A DNA stretch of 64,000 nt from Bog-756 sp963734395 (GTDB lineage Bacteria; Actinomycetota; Acidimicrobiia; Acidimicrobiales; RAAP-2): NCBI GenBank assembly GCA_963734395.1, contig CAVTGY010000002.1, forward strand, positions 620,001 to 684,000, in the 5' to 3' direction. How positions within the stretch are numbered: position 1 is the stretch's first letter; every line of letters begins with the position of its first letter. Under the pieces are notes generated by a model. That model was not told where the DNA came from and ran no database searches. It saw only the letters and a list, made by a program, of their open reading frames with translations. Shown here piece after piece: positions 29,578 through 41,297 of the stretch. Position numbers and translations under genes: made by a program.

Positions 29578-30850
29578 CTACAGCTTTTCGACGTTGGGCC
29601 CGTTCAGACGATTCCGTGTGTCGAGGACGTAGGGGGCATGCCTGCCCACCAGGTCGTAGTCGAACGCGTCGTGGTCGGTCACGATGACCACCCCGTGCGC
29701 CGCGGCCAGCTCCTCGGCCGTCAGTTCCACCAACGGGTACGGGACCGATTCGCCGGACAGATGGGGGTCGACCACCCGGACCTCCGCCCCGAGGGCGCCC
29801 AGAGCCTGGGCGATCACCGTGCCGGGCGCCTCGCGGGCGTCGCCGGTGTTCCGCTTGTAGGCCAGTCCGAGGACCAGTATCCGGGAACCGTTGACCGACC
29901 GCCCCATGACGGTTGAAGGCCAACAGCAAGCGCCGGACCACATAGTCGGGCATGTGCTCGTTGATGTCGTTGGCCAACTCGACGAAACGGAACGGCTGGC
30001 CGAGCGACCGGCGCACCTTCCACGAGAGGTAGCTCGGGTCGATGGGTAGGCAGTGGCCGCCCACGCCCGGCCCCGGGGTGAAGCGCAGATAGCCGAACGG
30101 TTTGGTGGTGGCGGCATCGATGGCCTCCCACACGTCGATGTCCAGCTCGGCGGCGAACATGGCCAATTCGTTGATCAGCGCGATGTTGACGTGGCGAAAG
30201 GTGTTCTCGAGCAGTTTGGTGAGCTCGGCCTCCCGGGTTCCGGACACCGGGACCGTGCGGTCGACGATCCGGTCGTAGAAGCGCTGGACCGCCTCCAGGG
30301 AGGCGGCGTCGATGCCTGAGACCACCTTCGGGGTGTTCTCCAAGCTCCAGGTGGGATTGCCGGGATCGATTCGCTCCGGGCTGTACCCGAGGTGGAAGTC
30401 CCGTCCCGCCACCAGACCCGATCCCTCCTCGAGGATCGGTCCGACCAGTTCTTCGGTGGTGCCGGGGTAGCTGGTCGATTCGAGGATCACCGTGCATCCC
30501 CGGCTGCACGTGGCGGCTGACGGTCGTGGTGGCGGCCTCGACGAAGGAGAGATTGGGCACGCCGTCGCTCAGTGGAGTGGGCACGTCGATGACCGCCACG
30601 TGGAAACCGGCCAGCTCGCTCGGGGTCGTCGGTGGGCACGAACCTCCCGGATGCCAGCACGGCGGCAAGGCGCTGGTCAGCGATGTCCTCGATATAGGAG
30701 TCCCCGGACGAGAGTCGCTTGATCCGATCGCTGTCGAGATCGAACCCGACGACCTCGAACCCGACCTCGGCACCCCGAATGGCGAGCGGCAGCCCGACGT
30801 AGCCCTGGCCGACCACGACGAGCCGGGTCGGCTCGTCGTCCGGTGCTCAC
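29578..30850 (-). CDS. UDP-sugar 6-dehydrogenase (WbpA/TviB-like)
   Basis: Oxidises a UDP-hexose or UDP-N-acetylhexosamine twice at C6 to the uronic acid. Starts with GTG at 30850 near the end of the CapD-like gene, then VVVGQGYVGLPLAIRGAEVG (Rossmann loop), ILESTSYPGTTEELV (typical for the N-acetylhexosamine branch), FHLGYSPERIDPGN, LLENTFRHVNIALINELAM, and PGPGVGGHCLPIDPSYLSWK with the catalytic cysteine. The C-terminal Rossmann fold has ILVLGLAYKRNTGDAREAP. About 425 residues. Breaks near 30840, 30615, 30505 and 29910. The NxGD-REAP pattern also supports the UDP-GlcNAc/ManNAc dehydrogenase branch. Confidence 0.9.
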
Positions 30851-30872
30851 CCGTGGGCGCCCGACGGTCGGG

Positions 30873-32953
30873 TCATGCCGGGACCTGCTCGGAGGCCGAC
30901 GCCGGGGCGGGTTCGGGGCCGGCGTTCGATGCGGCCCCGTCGCCGTTCGGCGTCGCCGCCCGTCCGTTGGTCTCCGGTCCGGTGCCGTTGCCGGCGGTGA
31001 CACTCTGGTCGGCAGACGGTCGGTGGTTGCCCCAACGTGCCCACCGAGAAGAGCAGCTCCTTGACCGTGTCGGCCTCCCTGCGTGCCTCGGCATCTCGGA
31101 GCTTCACCAGTCCATCGGCGAACTCCTCGGCCGGCACCCGGATGGGGATGAGCTGGTTGATGTAGGGATGGTAGGTGGTCAGGACCTCTTCGTCGGGGGT
31201 CCGGAGCTCCTCGTCCAGTTTCTCGCCCGTTCGCATGCCGATGATCTCGATGGGGATGTCCACGCCGACTTGGTACCCGGAGAGCCTGATCATCCGTTCG
31301 GCCAAATCGAGAATGCGGACCGGCTCTCCCATCTCCAGCATGAAGACCTCGCCGCCGCCGTCGGAAAGCACCGACGATTCCAGCACCAGCTGGACCGCCT
31401 CTTCGACGCTCATGAAGAACCGGGTCATGCGCTCGTCGGTGACGGTTACCGGCCCTCCCTTGGCGATCTGACGGGTGAAGGTCGGGATGACGCTCCCTCG
31501 ACTCCCCAGAACGTTCCCGAAGCGAACCGTGCAGTAGGAAGCGCCACCGGGAGCCCTGGAGAGGACGATCTGCTCGGCGATGCGCTTCGAGGCACCCATC
31601 ACGCTCGAGGGCCGCACCGCCTTGTCCGATGAGATCTGGACGAACCGCTGCACCCCGACCTGGACGGCCACGTCCACGACGTTGATGGTGCCGAAGACGT
31701 TGTTGGTCGCTGCTTCGATCGGGTATTGCTCGAGGACCGGCACGTGCTTGTGGGCGGCGGCGTGGAAGACGATCTCAGGACGGTAGCGGTCGAAGGTCTC
31801 GAGCAGTGCTGGGCGATTGGTGATGTCCACCAAGGCCTGCACGCAGGGCACGCCCACCGTCGCCGCGGTGTCGTGGAGATGGGTCTCGTCGTGGTCGAGG
31901 AGGACCAGCAGCGACGGGTCGAGCTCGGCCACCTGGCGGCAGATCTCCGATCCGATCGACCCGCCGGCCCCGGTGACCAGGACCCGGCGACCCTCGAGGG
32001 ACCGCCGAACCGTGGCCAGATCGATCGGAACCGGCTCCCGTCCCAGCAGGTCCTCGATCTGGGGCTCTCGCACCTGGCGAAGCGAGGGCGACGGCCTGGT
32101 GCCATCGACCAGATGGCTCACGCCGGGCAGGACCTTCATGGTGAGACCGGCCGTGTTGCAGGCCTGGAGGACCCGCTCGACGGTCTCCGGCGGGGGATGG
32201 GGAATGGCCAGCAGGACCTGCTGCAGCGTGTACCGGCTGGCGGCATGGGGGATGTCGTCGATGGAGCCGACCACCGGGACTCCGATCATGGACAGTCCGT
32301 GCGACCGGGCGTCGTCGTCGAAGACAGCCACCGGCACCAGCCCGGCCCCGGGGCTTCGCAGCATCTCGCGGATGGCCGCCGCACCGGCGTCATGGCTCCC
32401 CACGACGGCCACCCGTAGCCCGACCCGGCGGGTGCCGCGTTGCCAGGCGAACAGCCGAGAGTGGAAGCGCAGGACACCCATGCCCAGGGTGGCGAACATG
32501 CACCCGATGGCGATGACGATGATCGGCACGTGCTCCAACTGGTAGCGCCAGCCCAGCGGGGTAGAGGGCCACCAACACGCACACCACCACCGCGGCCGAC
32601 AGGATCAGTTGGCGGGCCTCCTCGACTCCGGCGTGTCGCCACATTCGGCCGTAGAGCCCGAAGACATGATTGGCGGCCAGGGTGACCACCAGCGCCACCA
32701 ACAAGAAGACCGCCAGGCGCTGCCAGTAGAGACCAGGTGCCTTGTCGCGGAAATAGGTGACCTGGGCGAGACTGTATCCGGCGACGATGCAGGCGGCGTC
32801 GAGGAAGGTGAAGACCAAGCGCGATCGGATCCGGCTGGCCCGTAGCGCGACGTTCCCCTTGGCGGTCTCGCTCGACCTGGGGGCGTCGTCGTGCTGGGGT
32901 TCGATGTCGAGGTCTTCCTTCGGATCACACGTGTCCACGCAACAGCCCCCCAC
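30873..32953 (-). CDS. CapD/WbpM-type membrane nucleotide-sugar dehydratase
   Basis: Four membrane helices first (LVFTFLDAACIVAGYSLAQV, LAVFLLVALVVTLAANHVF, LILSAAVVVCVLVALYP, VPIIVIAIGCMFATLGMGV), then a CoA-binding-like Rossmann part, then the SDR domain: VLVTGAGGSIGSEICRQVAE, HAAAHKHVPVLEQYPIEA, SSDKAVRPSSVMGASKRIAE, where Met replaces the usual catalytic Tyr as in known UDP-GlcNAc 4,6-dehydratases, and FGNVLGSRGSVIPTF. A Gly/Asn/Ala-rich tail ends ASASEQVPA. About 690 residues. Breaks near 32555 and 31035; the second places the true stop at 30873 rather than 30847. Probably makes the first modified sugar of the repeat unit. Confidence 0.9.
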
Positions 32954-33406
32954 TTGGCTAAAAAGTTCCGACCGCTATCCACCCAAGCGATATGGCACTC
33001 GAAGCACCTGCATTCGAGCATCTCTGGCGCCCGACCGCCACCCGTCGAACCTGGTCCTTTCCTTTGCCCCCCGCTTACCCGCCCACTGATTGCCCACTCC
33101 TCGGCCCTGTCCATCAGGATCGAATTGTCGCTGGCGACACACTGCTCGCCTCCGTCAGGTGAGACAGTCTGTCATGCCGTGCGGCACGCTGCATCCGATC
33201 CGGTCCAGCCGGATCACCGGGGGCCGAACATGCCCGACAACCCACTCCTGCGAGACTATCGAGAGCCGGTCCGGCTTCGACCATCCCCAATATTGGGTAT
33301 CCGGTGGTCACGGTGAGTCCTCACCACACTTCGATCGTGCCTGTTACTCACCCAGGGTGGCGGTATAGAATCACGGGTCTACGTCAGGCAGGGAGCGAGT
33401 GTCGGT
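32954..33406. promoter_or_regulatory. 453-bp divergent intergenic region with promoter candidate
   Basis: Lies between the CapD-like gene (minus) and the Wzz/BY-kinase-like gene (plus) and is less GC-rich than the genes around it. TATAGAAT at 33364-33371 offers a -10 box about 35 bases before the ATG at 33407; no clear -35 box is seen. GGGAG at 33391-33395 is the likely binding site. The rest shows no gene. As the border of two divergent glycan operons it is the natural control point of the locus. Confidence 0.4.
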
Positions 33407-35029
33407 ATGGAGCCAATTGATTACACGGCTGCGCTTCGTCGCAGCTGGCGACTGATTCTGGTGTTTGCCCTCTTGGGCGCGGTCATTGCCGTGCTCGTCC
33501 CGATCAGCCAGGCCAAAAAGGTCAAGTCGGCGTTCCCCTATGAGGCCACCGCCTGGTGGGCTCGCCGCCGAACGGGCGGCGGTAGTCCGCTGCGGGCCGG
33601 GGTCTCCAGCACCCAGATCCTCTTCTACGCCACCCAGATACACTCACTCGAGGTGTACACGGTTCCGACGCCGGCGTCAACCGTTCCCGCCGAGTGTCGC
33701 TCCCACGTACCTGTCGGCGTCGATTGTCTCCGCGGGTGCCGGGATGGGCGTGGTATCCATCAAGAGGAACACCCCGACGTTGGTGGCGCTGACCGGATAC
33801 GGGCAGACGCCGATAGATGCGATGGACATGGCTGAACAGCTACGCCCATGTCACCGGCGACGTCGTAAGCAAGGGTCTCCAAGCGAATCCGAAGACGGCG
33901 AATGCCGGCACCGGCTACACGGTCATCCGTAAGGCGGCAAGCTCGGCGACCGAAGATCAGGGGCGGCAAATCCAACCTGGGCGCCAGCCGGAAGGTTCGC
34001 GGTCTGGCGGGACTGGTTGTCGGTGCGGTGGTCGCAGCCAGCTATCGTGCTGCTCCGGGAGCTCCTCGACAAGAGGCTGCGCAGCGCGGCGAGGACCGAG
34101 GCCAATTTCGGGTTCCCGGTCGTCGCGGAGATCCCCCTGGTCGTGCCGTCGGACATGGACTTGGAATCCGCAGGGTCATGCCCGCGGTGGACGTGCGACG
34201 CGAACCCGAGTCGCCCGGCGCGGAGGCCTACCGGATGCTCCGGATGTCGGTGATCTTCGAAGCACTCGCACCGCTGAGCGAACCCACCGACCCGTTTGCC
34301 CTCGGATTCGAGTCCTCGAGCGGCGACGCGCCACTGCGTGCACTTCCCGTGCCAACCGAGGCTCGACCACACGCTTGGGCGATCGCAAGGTGATCCTGGT
34401 GGCGTCGGCCGGACCCGAGCCGACCCGACCGCAAGTGGCCGCCAATCTTGCGGCGATCTATGCCGAAGCGGGCGAACGGGTGGTGGTGATCAGCACCGGC
34501 GACCTCGGGCCGTTGCCCGGAGCCGACGGACGGCCAATTCACCGGGGAGATCCGGCCCGAGGACATCCAGGCCCGGCTCGAGCCTTCCCGACTCGAGCAT
34601 GTCTTCCGCCTGGACCTCGGGCACTTCGTCGCCACCAGCGGACAGCTGGTCAACCGGGCGCCGGCCATCTTCGACGCCCTTCGGGAGCTGTGCGATCTGG
34701 TGATCGTGGAAGTGCCACCGATCCTGGCGGTGCACCATGCCGAGGCCCTGGCTCGTTCGGTGGACGTCGTCCTGGTGGTGGCCGAGTGCAAATTCACCAC
34801 GTTCGACGACGCCCGACAGGCAGGCGACCAGCTGCGTCGGATGGGGGCGCCGGTGCTCGGTGTCGTCCTGACCAACATCCGCATCCCCCACAGCGACATA
34901 CGTCACCTCGGGCTCCCCCGTTCGACGGTCATCGAGCCGGAACCAGATCCCGACGAGGATCAGCACATTCAGGCCATTGAGGTCGGGGTCGGATCGACGT
35001 CCGGCACCGATTCACCGACTCGGTCCTGA
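33407..35029 (+). CDS. Wzz/BY-kinase-like chain-length protein with degenerate ATPase motifs
   Basis: N-terminal Wzz part: MEPIDYTAALRRSWRLILVF with a membrane helix at about residues 12-31, an outside segment (SSTQILFYATQIHSLEV, ASIVSAGAGMGVVSIKRNTP), and a second helix near 34005 followed by LLRELLDKRLRSAARTEANF. The C-terminal P-loop-like domain reads VILVASAGPEPTRPQVAANL where a kinase would have a GxGKT loop, and LCDLVIVEVPPILAVHHAEA where Walker B usually has VIIDTPP. The late LRRMGAPVLGVVLTNIRIP is family-like. No Tyr cluster at the end. Breaks near 33560, 33660, 33840, 33945, 34030, 34180, 34372 and 34535, none of them inside the lost ATP loop. Probably a chain-length or export regulator without kinase activity. 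Confidence 0.65.
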
Positions 35030-35052
35030 GGCGACGGCCCGGTCACTCTCCC

Positions 35053-36429
35053 GTGCTCCTCGCGGCTCAAATCCCCTCGGAGCCGTTCGTGGCGGCCGCT
35101 GGTGGCCGTCATCCTGTTCGGACTCGGTCGGTTGATCATCCGCCGGGTCGCCTACGCCGAGGCCAACCCCTGGTTGATCCGCGTCCTGACGATCAGCCTG
35201 GTCCTCCACCTGCTGGCGGCGCCCGGACAGATCTTCGTGGTGGACCACTTCTACCACGGCATTGCCGACTGGAACCGCTACGTCCGTCAGGGAGCGTCGC
35301 TGTCCGGCCAATTTTCGCCACTTCAACTTCACCACCGCCGGCACGGACGTGCGCCAGCTGGTCAACGACGGCTCGGTGAGCATCGCCGCCGGGATCGTCA
35401 TGACGCTGGTCGGGGTCAACCAACTGGCGACGTTCCTGGTCATGAGCTGGCTCTCCTTCATCGGCGCCATCTTCTTCTACCGGGCCTTCACCCTGACGTT
35501 TCCGGGCGCTGATCATCGCCGCTACGCGTTGATGTTGTTCTTGATGCCCTCGCTGATCTTTTGGACCGCGGACATCAGCAAGGAATCGCTCATGATGCTG
35601 GCGCTCGGGATGATCTCCTTCGGGGCCGCCAAATTCCTGGCTCGCAAGCGCGGGGGGCTGGTGCTGGTCGTCGCCCGGGGTGTTCATCGGTGCCTACGTG
35701 CGCCCCAACGAGCTCCTGCTGTTCTTGGCCGGCTTCGTGGTCGCCATGATGATCCCCACCGCAGGGGCCCGAAAGATCCTTCAGCGGAATCAAGCGACTG
35801 GTCAGTCTGGTATTCCTCGGCGGGACTCCTCTTTCTGGCGGTCAACGTGACGGTCCGCTACCTCCATCACGGATTGAATTCGTCGGCACTCCAGTCGACC
35901 AACGCCAACAACGCGGCCAGCCGGTTTCAGCGGCAACATCCCCTACTCGTCCAATTTCGTCGTATTTCCCCCGGGACATCTACGAGGTGCTGTTCAACCC
36001 GATGCTCTTCAACGCTCACGGATTCGGTCAGCGGATCGCCGCCCTCGAGAACACGGTGATCGTGGTATTGATCCTGATGTCGCTCCGCAATCTCCGGATG
36101 GTGCCCCGGGCCGCATTCGCCCGACCCTACGTAATGCTCTGCGCGGTCTACACGACGATGTTCCTCTATACCTTTGCCGCCCTGGGAAATCTCGGACTGA
36201 TCGAACGGGAACGGACCATGATGCTCCCGTTCCTGCTGGTCCTCCTGTGCATCCCGCGGACGCCTCGCGGCCGCCCGCCCCGTTACGACTGGGAGCTCAG
36301 ACGGCGGGCGCGCCTCCACCGACGCAGGCTGGCGGAACGAGCCACGGCAGGAGACCGGGGATCTCGAGGGTGTAACCCCTCGGCGCCGGTGCGGACCGAA
36401 CCAGCCGGCGGGCCCTGGTCGTCGAATGA
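35053..36429 (+). CDS. Polytopic membrane protein, possible polysaccharide polymerase
   Basis: GTG at 35053, 24 bp after the Wzz-like gene. Hydrophobic segments include AVILFGLGRLIIRR, VLTISLVLHLLAAPGQIFVV, AAGIVMTLVGVNQLATFLVM, YALMLFLMPSLIFWTADISK, GVFIGAYVRPNELLLFLAGF, LENTVIVVLILMSLRNL and MLCAVYTTMFLYTFAALGNL, about ten in all. The FWTADISKESLMML segment recalls the short loop of EpsG-like polymerases and related glycan membrane proteins. A basic C-terminal tail (RRRARLHRRRLAERA) is cytosolic. Breaks near 35100, 35315, 35680, 35770 and 35930. The stop at 36427-36429 assumes one more break. Position between a Wzz-like gene and the exporter supports the polymerase idea. Confidence 0.5.
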
Positions 36430-36440
36430 GCCGGCGGGTC

Positions 36441-37308
36441 CTAGTCGTCGAAGGAGTACGACTGAAGGATCTCGTACCTGTCGATCAGCCGCTCGACACC
36501 CGCCCGGTCGCTGTCGGTCCACTCGACGGCATCGCGGCTGCGGTTGGTACTGGGCCATACGATTCCTGCACAGGCCTCGAGGTATGCGTCTGCCGGCTCC
36601 ACCTCGATGAACCGGCACAGGTCGGCGAGGGCGGGACCGGGATGTTCGACGAAGGTCTCGTAACGGAGGTCGACCAGCTCTGACCCGTCGAGCAGCGGTC
36701 GAACGACGGCGACCGCCCGGCAGATCTGCTCGTACCACTCCGTGGCACTGGCCCAGCGTCATCTTGTGACGGCGAGCCTCGGTGGCGATGTTGTCGAACG
36801 GGTTGCGGGTCACATGGACCACCCGGATCGGAACCCCGACCCGCCTCCGCAGCCGGTCCAAGCAGGCTCGGATCCTTGGCGATCTGGAGGACCGACGACC
36901 GGGCCCTCTTGTCGCCCAGCACCCGGAGTCGTTCGACCCGACCTTGGAACTGCCCGGGAACCTCGTACTGGTACCCGGACCACGTTCGATCTGTGGATCC
37001 GAACCGCTCGTCTCGCTGGAGTAGGAGCCAGTACAGCTGCGTCGGAGGAACCGGTGTCGCACGAACCGAACGGCATCGAGCTCGTTGGCGATCACCACCT
37101 CGGGGTGGGCATTCAACATGCTGGCGACAAGGGTGTGGCCGCTTCGTGCATACCCGATGAAGAAGGAGAAGTGCCTCAGATCCTCGAATCGGGGATTGCT
37201 TCTCGCCGCCCCGAGTGCCGAGCCGACGTAGAGCTTGGCCCAATCGCCCTTGGTGCGCGGATCGGCGAGTTCGCCCCAGGCACCCCTGTGCTTGGACGAG
37301 ATGGTCAT
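36441..37308 (-). CDS. Sulfotransferase family protein 2
   Basis: The ATG at 37308 gives MTISSKHRGAWGELADPRTK. The PAPS loop is FFIGYARSGHTLVASMLNAH, with the 5'-phosphosulfate binding residues in ARSGHT. The 3'-phosphate motif lies in IRVVHVTRNPFDNIATEARR. After a break near 36760, the protein goes on EWYEQICRAVAVVRPLLDGS, VDLRYETFVEHPGPALADL and ends LIDRYEILQSYSFDD. About 290 residues. Breaks near 37035, 36870 and 36760. Downstream of the convergent membrane protein; the acceptor is unknown but glycan sulfation fits the locus. Confidence 0.75.
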
Positions 37309-37389
37309 CGTTCGGCCCCTGTTCTGCTCATGCAACCGCAAGCTATCGGAGAATCGACCGGTTTCGCTACCCGGCAACTCCGGGCCCGG

Positions 37390-38490
37390 TCATCGGCCCG
37401 CCGACCGCGAGCGGGCACGTGCCAGCAGGGGCTGGAGTGCGGTCGACCACTGTCGGCCACCGAGTCCATGCCGAAATTGTCCAGACAATGCCGGCGGGCC
37501 GCCGCACCCATGGTGGATCGCAGCTCAGGATCATCGAGCAGTTTTGCGGTGGAGGCCACCAAACTCTCCATGTCGTCCACGTCGACGATGAAACCGGTCT
37601 CTCGGTCCTTGACGATTGTGCGGACGCCGGGCACGTCGGTGGCGACCACCGGAAGACCGGACAGTCCGGCTTCGATCAGGACCCCGGGCATGCCCTCCCC
37701 GGGCGGAAGGCTGGTGAACACCAGGACATCCGCCTGCCTCGAGGAGGTCGGGGACGTCGGACCGGCCACCGAGGAGCTCGACCTGCGCGTCGCCTGCCGG
37801 CCGCGCCAGGTCCTGGCGGAGTGGGCCGTCACCGATCATCGCCGCGCTGAACGGCACATGCCCACCCCGCAGTCTCGAGACTGCGTCGATGAATCGGTGG
37901 GGTCGCTTCCCGTCGACCAGGGCGCCGACGAAGATCAACCGGGGGAGCGAGGATCGGAGCCGTTCCGGCCCGGGCCGAAACACGTCGGTGTCACGGCCGT
38001 TGGGGACGAAGACGACCCGGTGTTCGGGCACTCCGAATCGCTCGATGCACTCCGAACGGACCTCCTCGCCCACCGCGACGACCAGATCCGGCCGGGCGAG
38101 CAGGAATCGCCAGATGCGTTGCTGAACCGGCCGATCTGACCCCGAGTAGATTCCGATGGCGTTGTAGACCAGGGGTCGGCGGCGACCGATCATCGCCGGC
38201 CACAGGTACTTGAGCGGCTCGCTTCCGTGCGCGACGACCACCGCTGGATCCAGTTCGATCAGCCGGGAGCGGAGCCGGAGCACCAGGCGCGGGTCGAGCC
38301 CTACCCCGGGAGTGGTTCCGCCCGGATGGTCGAGGGACCAGTCAACAGCGACGGCAGACGATCCACCGAACAGGCTGAGCAATCGATCGGCGCGAACGCC
38401 GGGACGGTCGAGGTGGTCGGCCACGGCCCGAGCCTCCCGCTGCGCCCCGCGGGCCAGCTGGGAGGGAATGACGTGCAGCACCATCGGCAC
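37390..38490 (-). CDS. Glycosyltransferase family 4
   Basis: GT-B retaining glycosyltransferase adding a sugar from a nucleotide donor. Reads VLHVIPSQLARGAQREARAV at the start, DPAVVVAHGSEPLKYLWPAM, FGVPEHRVVFVPNGRDTDVF, SSLPRLIFVGALVDGKRPHR and the donor-site region VFTSLPPGEGMPGVLIEAGL then LPVVATDVPGVRTIVKDRET, where EGMPGVLIEA is the E-x7-E motif. About 365 residues. Breaks near 37735 and 37435. GTG start at 38490. Confidence 0.85.
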
Positions 38491-38692
38491 GGTGCTCGGA
38501 CGTCTGCTCCACCGTCATCGGAGAGTACGGCGATCGATCAAATGGAGCCCCCTGCCGATACCGGTCGAATCGAGCATCAGACGATACCAGCCCGATCGGA
38601 CAGCACCCTTCGGTACCATGATCCGACGCCACGACTCCAGCGGGCCGCTCCGCACGGGTCCTGTCCCACACCCTGTGGAGGCCGACGCGAGG

Positions 38693-39938
38693 ATGTCCAT
38701 GAGAACATTGGTGATAGCCGGTGACTACCCGTGGCCGACGGACACCGGAACCCGACTGCGTCTCTCGATGATCCTGCGGGGCCTCCTTCGGATGCGGCCC
38801 GATCGAGTTGCTGTCGGTGATCTCGAAGTTCCGCACCGACTTCGGCGACCCAGAGGAAGCGGCGGGACTGGACAAGGTGAGTAGGTTCGGTCTGGACAAT
38901 CGGATCCCGTCCGGCCTGCGGCCTGCTCCCCACCTTGTACCGGCCGTCGATGCCGCTCGGAATGCCCTGGCGGGATCGTCCCAAGGTCACCGAGAGCGGC
39001 GAGCGGCTTCATGTCCGGCCGCTACGACCTGGTCTGGTTCTTCGGCATGCGTGAGTGGGTACTCACCGGCGAGGCCGTCGACCGCTCCGACGGTGATCGA
39101 TCTGGACGATCTGGAGGATCAGAAGATCCTGGCCCGACTGTCAGTGCCCCGACCTCGGCGCCGGATCCGGTGGCCCGACGCTCGTCAGCTCGGAGCGACG
39201 ACTCGTTTCGCAAGAGGAGGTCCGTCGTTGGCAGAGACTGCAGCGGAAGGCCAGCAGGGCCGGTGTGACGACGGTGGTGTGCAGTGAGAGTCGACGCCCG
39301 CCGGGTGACGGCCAGCGGGGTGAAGCAGGGTGTCGGTCATTCCCAATGGGTACGTCGCGGTCAGCGATCCGGTCGGACGGGAGCGGTCGGATCACCGCCG
39401 ACCGTGCTGTTCCAGGGTCTCCTCGTGTACCCCCCCAACGCCGACGCGGCACAGTGGCTGGCGGTCGAAGTCGGACCCGCGCTCCGTTCCCTGGATCCTG
39501 CCGTCCAGATCCGATTGGTGGGGGATCACCGCCCGGATCTGGACTTCCTGGATGATCCGCCCTCGGTCACGCTGACCGGAAGGGTCGCCGGCGATTGACC
39601 AGCGAGCTGGCCCGAGCCGACGTGGTGGTGGTCCCGCTTGCGATACGGGAGTGGCACCCGCCTCAAGATCCTCGAGGCCTTTGCCCACGGGATCCCGGTG
39701 GTGTCGACGCCGCTCGGTGCCGAGGGCCTCGACGTGGTGGACGGCGTTCACCTGCTCCTCGCCGAGACCGCTCCCGGATTCGCCGCAGCCTGCAGCCGTC
39801 TGCTCGACCGAGCCCAAACTCCGACGGGAGATCGTGGCCAATGCCCGTGCACATTTCCTCGAACGGTTCCAGTCCAGCGTCATCGAGACCGACATCGGAC
39901 GCCTGGCCCGTGGGGTGGCAGATGGATCGCTCCGGTAG
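38693..39938 (+). CDS. Glycosyltransferase family 4 (GT4-like, heavily frame-broken)
   Basis: The ATG at 38693 gives MSMRTLVIAGDYPWPTDTGT, the usual GTRLR opening of GT4 enzymes that act on sugars with a glycine-rich acceptor loop. Then YDLVWFFGMREWVLTGEAV, VIDLDDLEDQKILARLSV, TTVVCSESD, VSVIPNGYV, TVLFQGLLVYPPNADAAQWL, ADVVVVPLAIREG, and the donor site GTRLKILEAFAHGIPVVSTP followed by GAEGLDVVDG. Ends VIETDIGRLARGVADGSLR. At least nine breaks, the densest in the window. About 410 residues. Confidence 0.75.
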
Positions 39939-39956
39939 TCGAAGATCACGAGGACA

Positions 39957-41172
39957 TCATTCGCCTCTCGACGGGGATTCCTTCTCGGCCGGCGGGCCGT
40001 CGGCAGTTCGGACGCGAGCAGGGAGCGGTACAGCTGCTCGATCTCGGCCCCGGCCCGGGCCACGTCGAACCGCGCGCTGTCGTTGGCGGCACGTTGCCCC
40101 AGGGCGGCGCGGAGCTCGGGTTCTGACGCCAGCCGCTCGAGCGCGTCCGCCAGCGCTGTCGGGTCGACCCGGGGGAACGATCAGCCCGTTGACTCCGTCG
40201 GTGATGACCTGTGGTACCCCCCGACCGAGGTGGCCACGATGGTGGCCCCCACGCTGGTCGCCTCCATCAAGACCACCGGCAGACCTTCTTGATGTGAGGG
40301 GAGGATGATGATGTCGGCCGCCGTCATCAGCTCCAGCGCGTCCTCGCGGTGGCCGAGGAAGCAGAATCGAGCTCCCAGATCGAGTGCCCGGTGCGCGGCA
40401 GTCAGCTGTTGGAGCAGGGCACCGTCGCCGGCGGCGGCGAAGGTGATCGGCAGACGGCGCTCAACGATCAGGGCCGCGCACTCGAGAAGCACGTCGTATC
40501 CCTTTTCGGAACGGAGGTTGGCCACGGTGACCGCCAACAGGTTGCCGTCGGGCACCTGCAGTTCGTCGCGTACCGATTTGCGGATCTCGCCGCGCCTGGT
40601 GACCAATTCGCGGGACGGTGAGAGATCTACCCCGTGCACCACCACCCTGGCATGCCGCCTGACCGGGCCGGGAAGCGCGTCATGTGCAGCCTGTGAAACG
40701 GCGATCACCTGAGCATCGCGCTGGATGGTGGCTCGATTGAGCCACTTCACCCCCGGAGACACTTTGTTCCACAGACTGTGTTCGGTGTAGAGGGTGATCG
40801 GCCGTCGTGCTTTGGGGATCGAGAGCACCACCGGCCGGCCGACCGCTGCGCTGTAGGGCAGATGGAAGTGGACGATGTCGAAATGACTGCTCGACAGGAG
40901 ATCGGCGAAACCGTGCCAACCAGCGGATGTCCAGGTTGCGGGTGGCTCCGAGTCGATGCACGGGGATCCCCTGGGATTCGAGCGCTCCCACCAGCGCATC
41001 CTCGGAGTCGAGTATGAACGCCACCTCGTAGTCGAAAGCACTTGCCGTCACCGGTGGTGGCCAGGTCCACCAGCAGGCGCTCCGCACCGCCATGACCCAG
41101 GCTCTTGGTCACCAGGAGCACACGAATGCGGGGATTTGATCCCGAAGGGTGGTGGTCGCCCGGTTCCGGCAC
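39957..41172 (-). CDS. Glycosyltransferase family 4
   Basis: GTG at 41172; VLLVTKSLGHGGAERLLVDL is the classic glycine-rich acceptor loop. After two breaks (near 41050, 40915) the reading is FDIVHFHLPYSAAVGRPVV, TLYTEHSLWNKVSPGVKWLN, VIAVSQAAHDALPGPVRRHA, VVVHGVDLSPSRELVTRRGE, LLAVTVANLRSEKGYDVLLE and IILPSHQEGLPVVLMEATSV with the E-x7-E motif. Breaks near 40195 and 40165 lead to VPQVITDGVNGLIVP and ALADALERLASEPELRAALG. The last part and the stop near 39957 are approximate. Divergent from the ABC permease gene; about 405 residues. Confidence 0.85.
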
Positions 41173-41297
41173 AGGTGAATGGTAGCGGTGAGGCGTTGAG
41201 GGGCTGTGGCTCAGAACGGAAAATCTGCGGTAACGTTGCTGGCTGGTATCGGCTGCGCGACCGACCCGGGTCCGGGCAAGAGAGGGTGCAAATTTCA

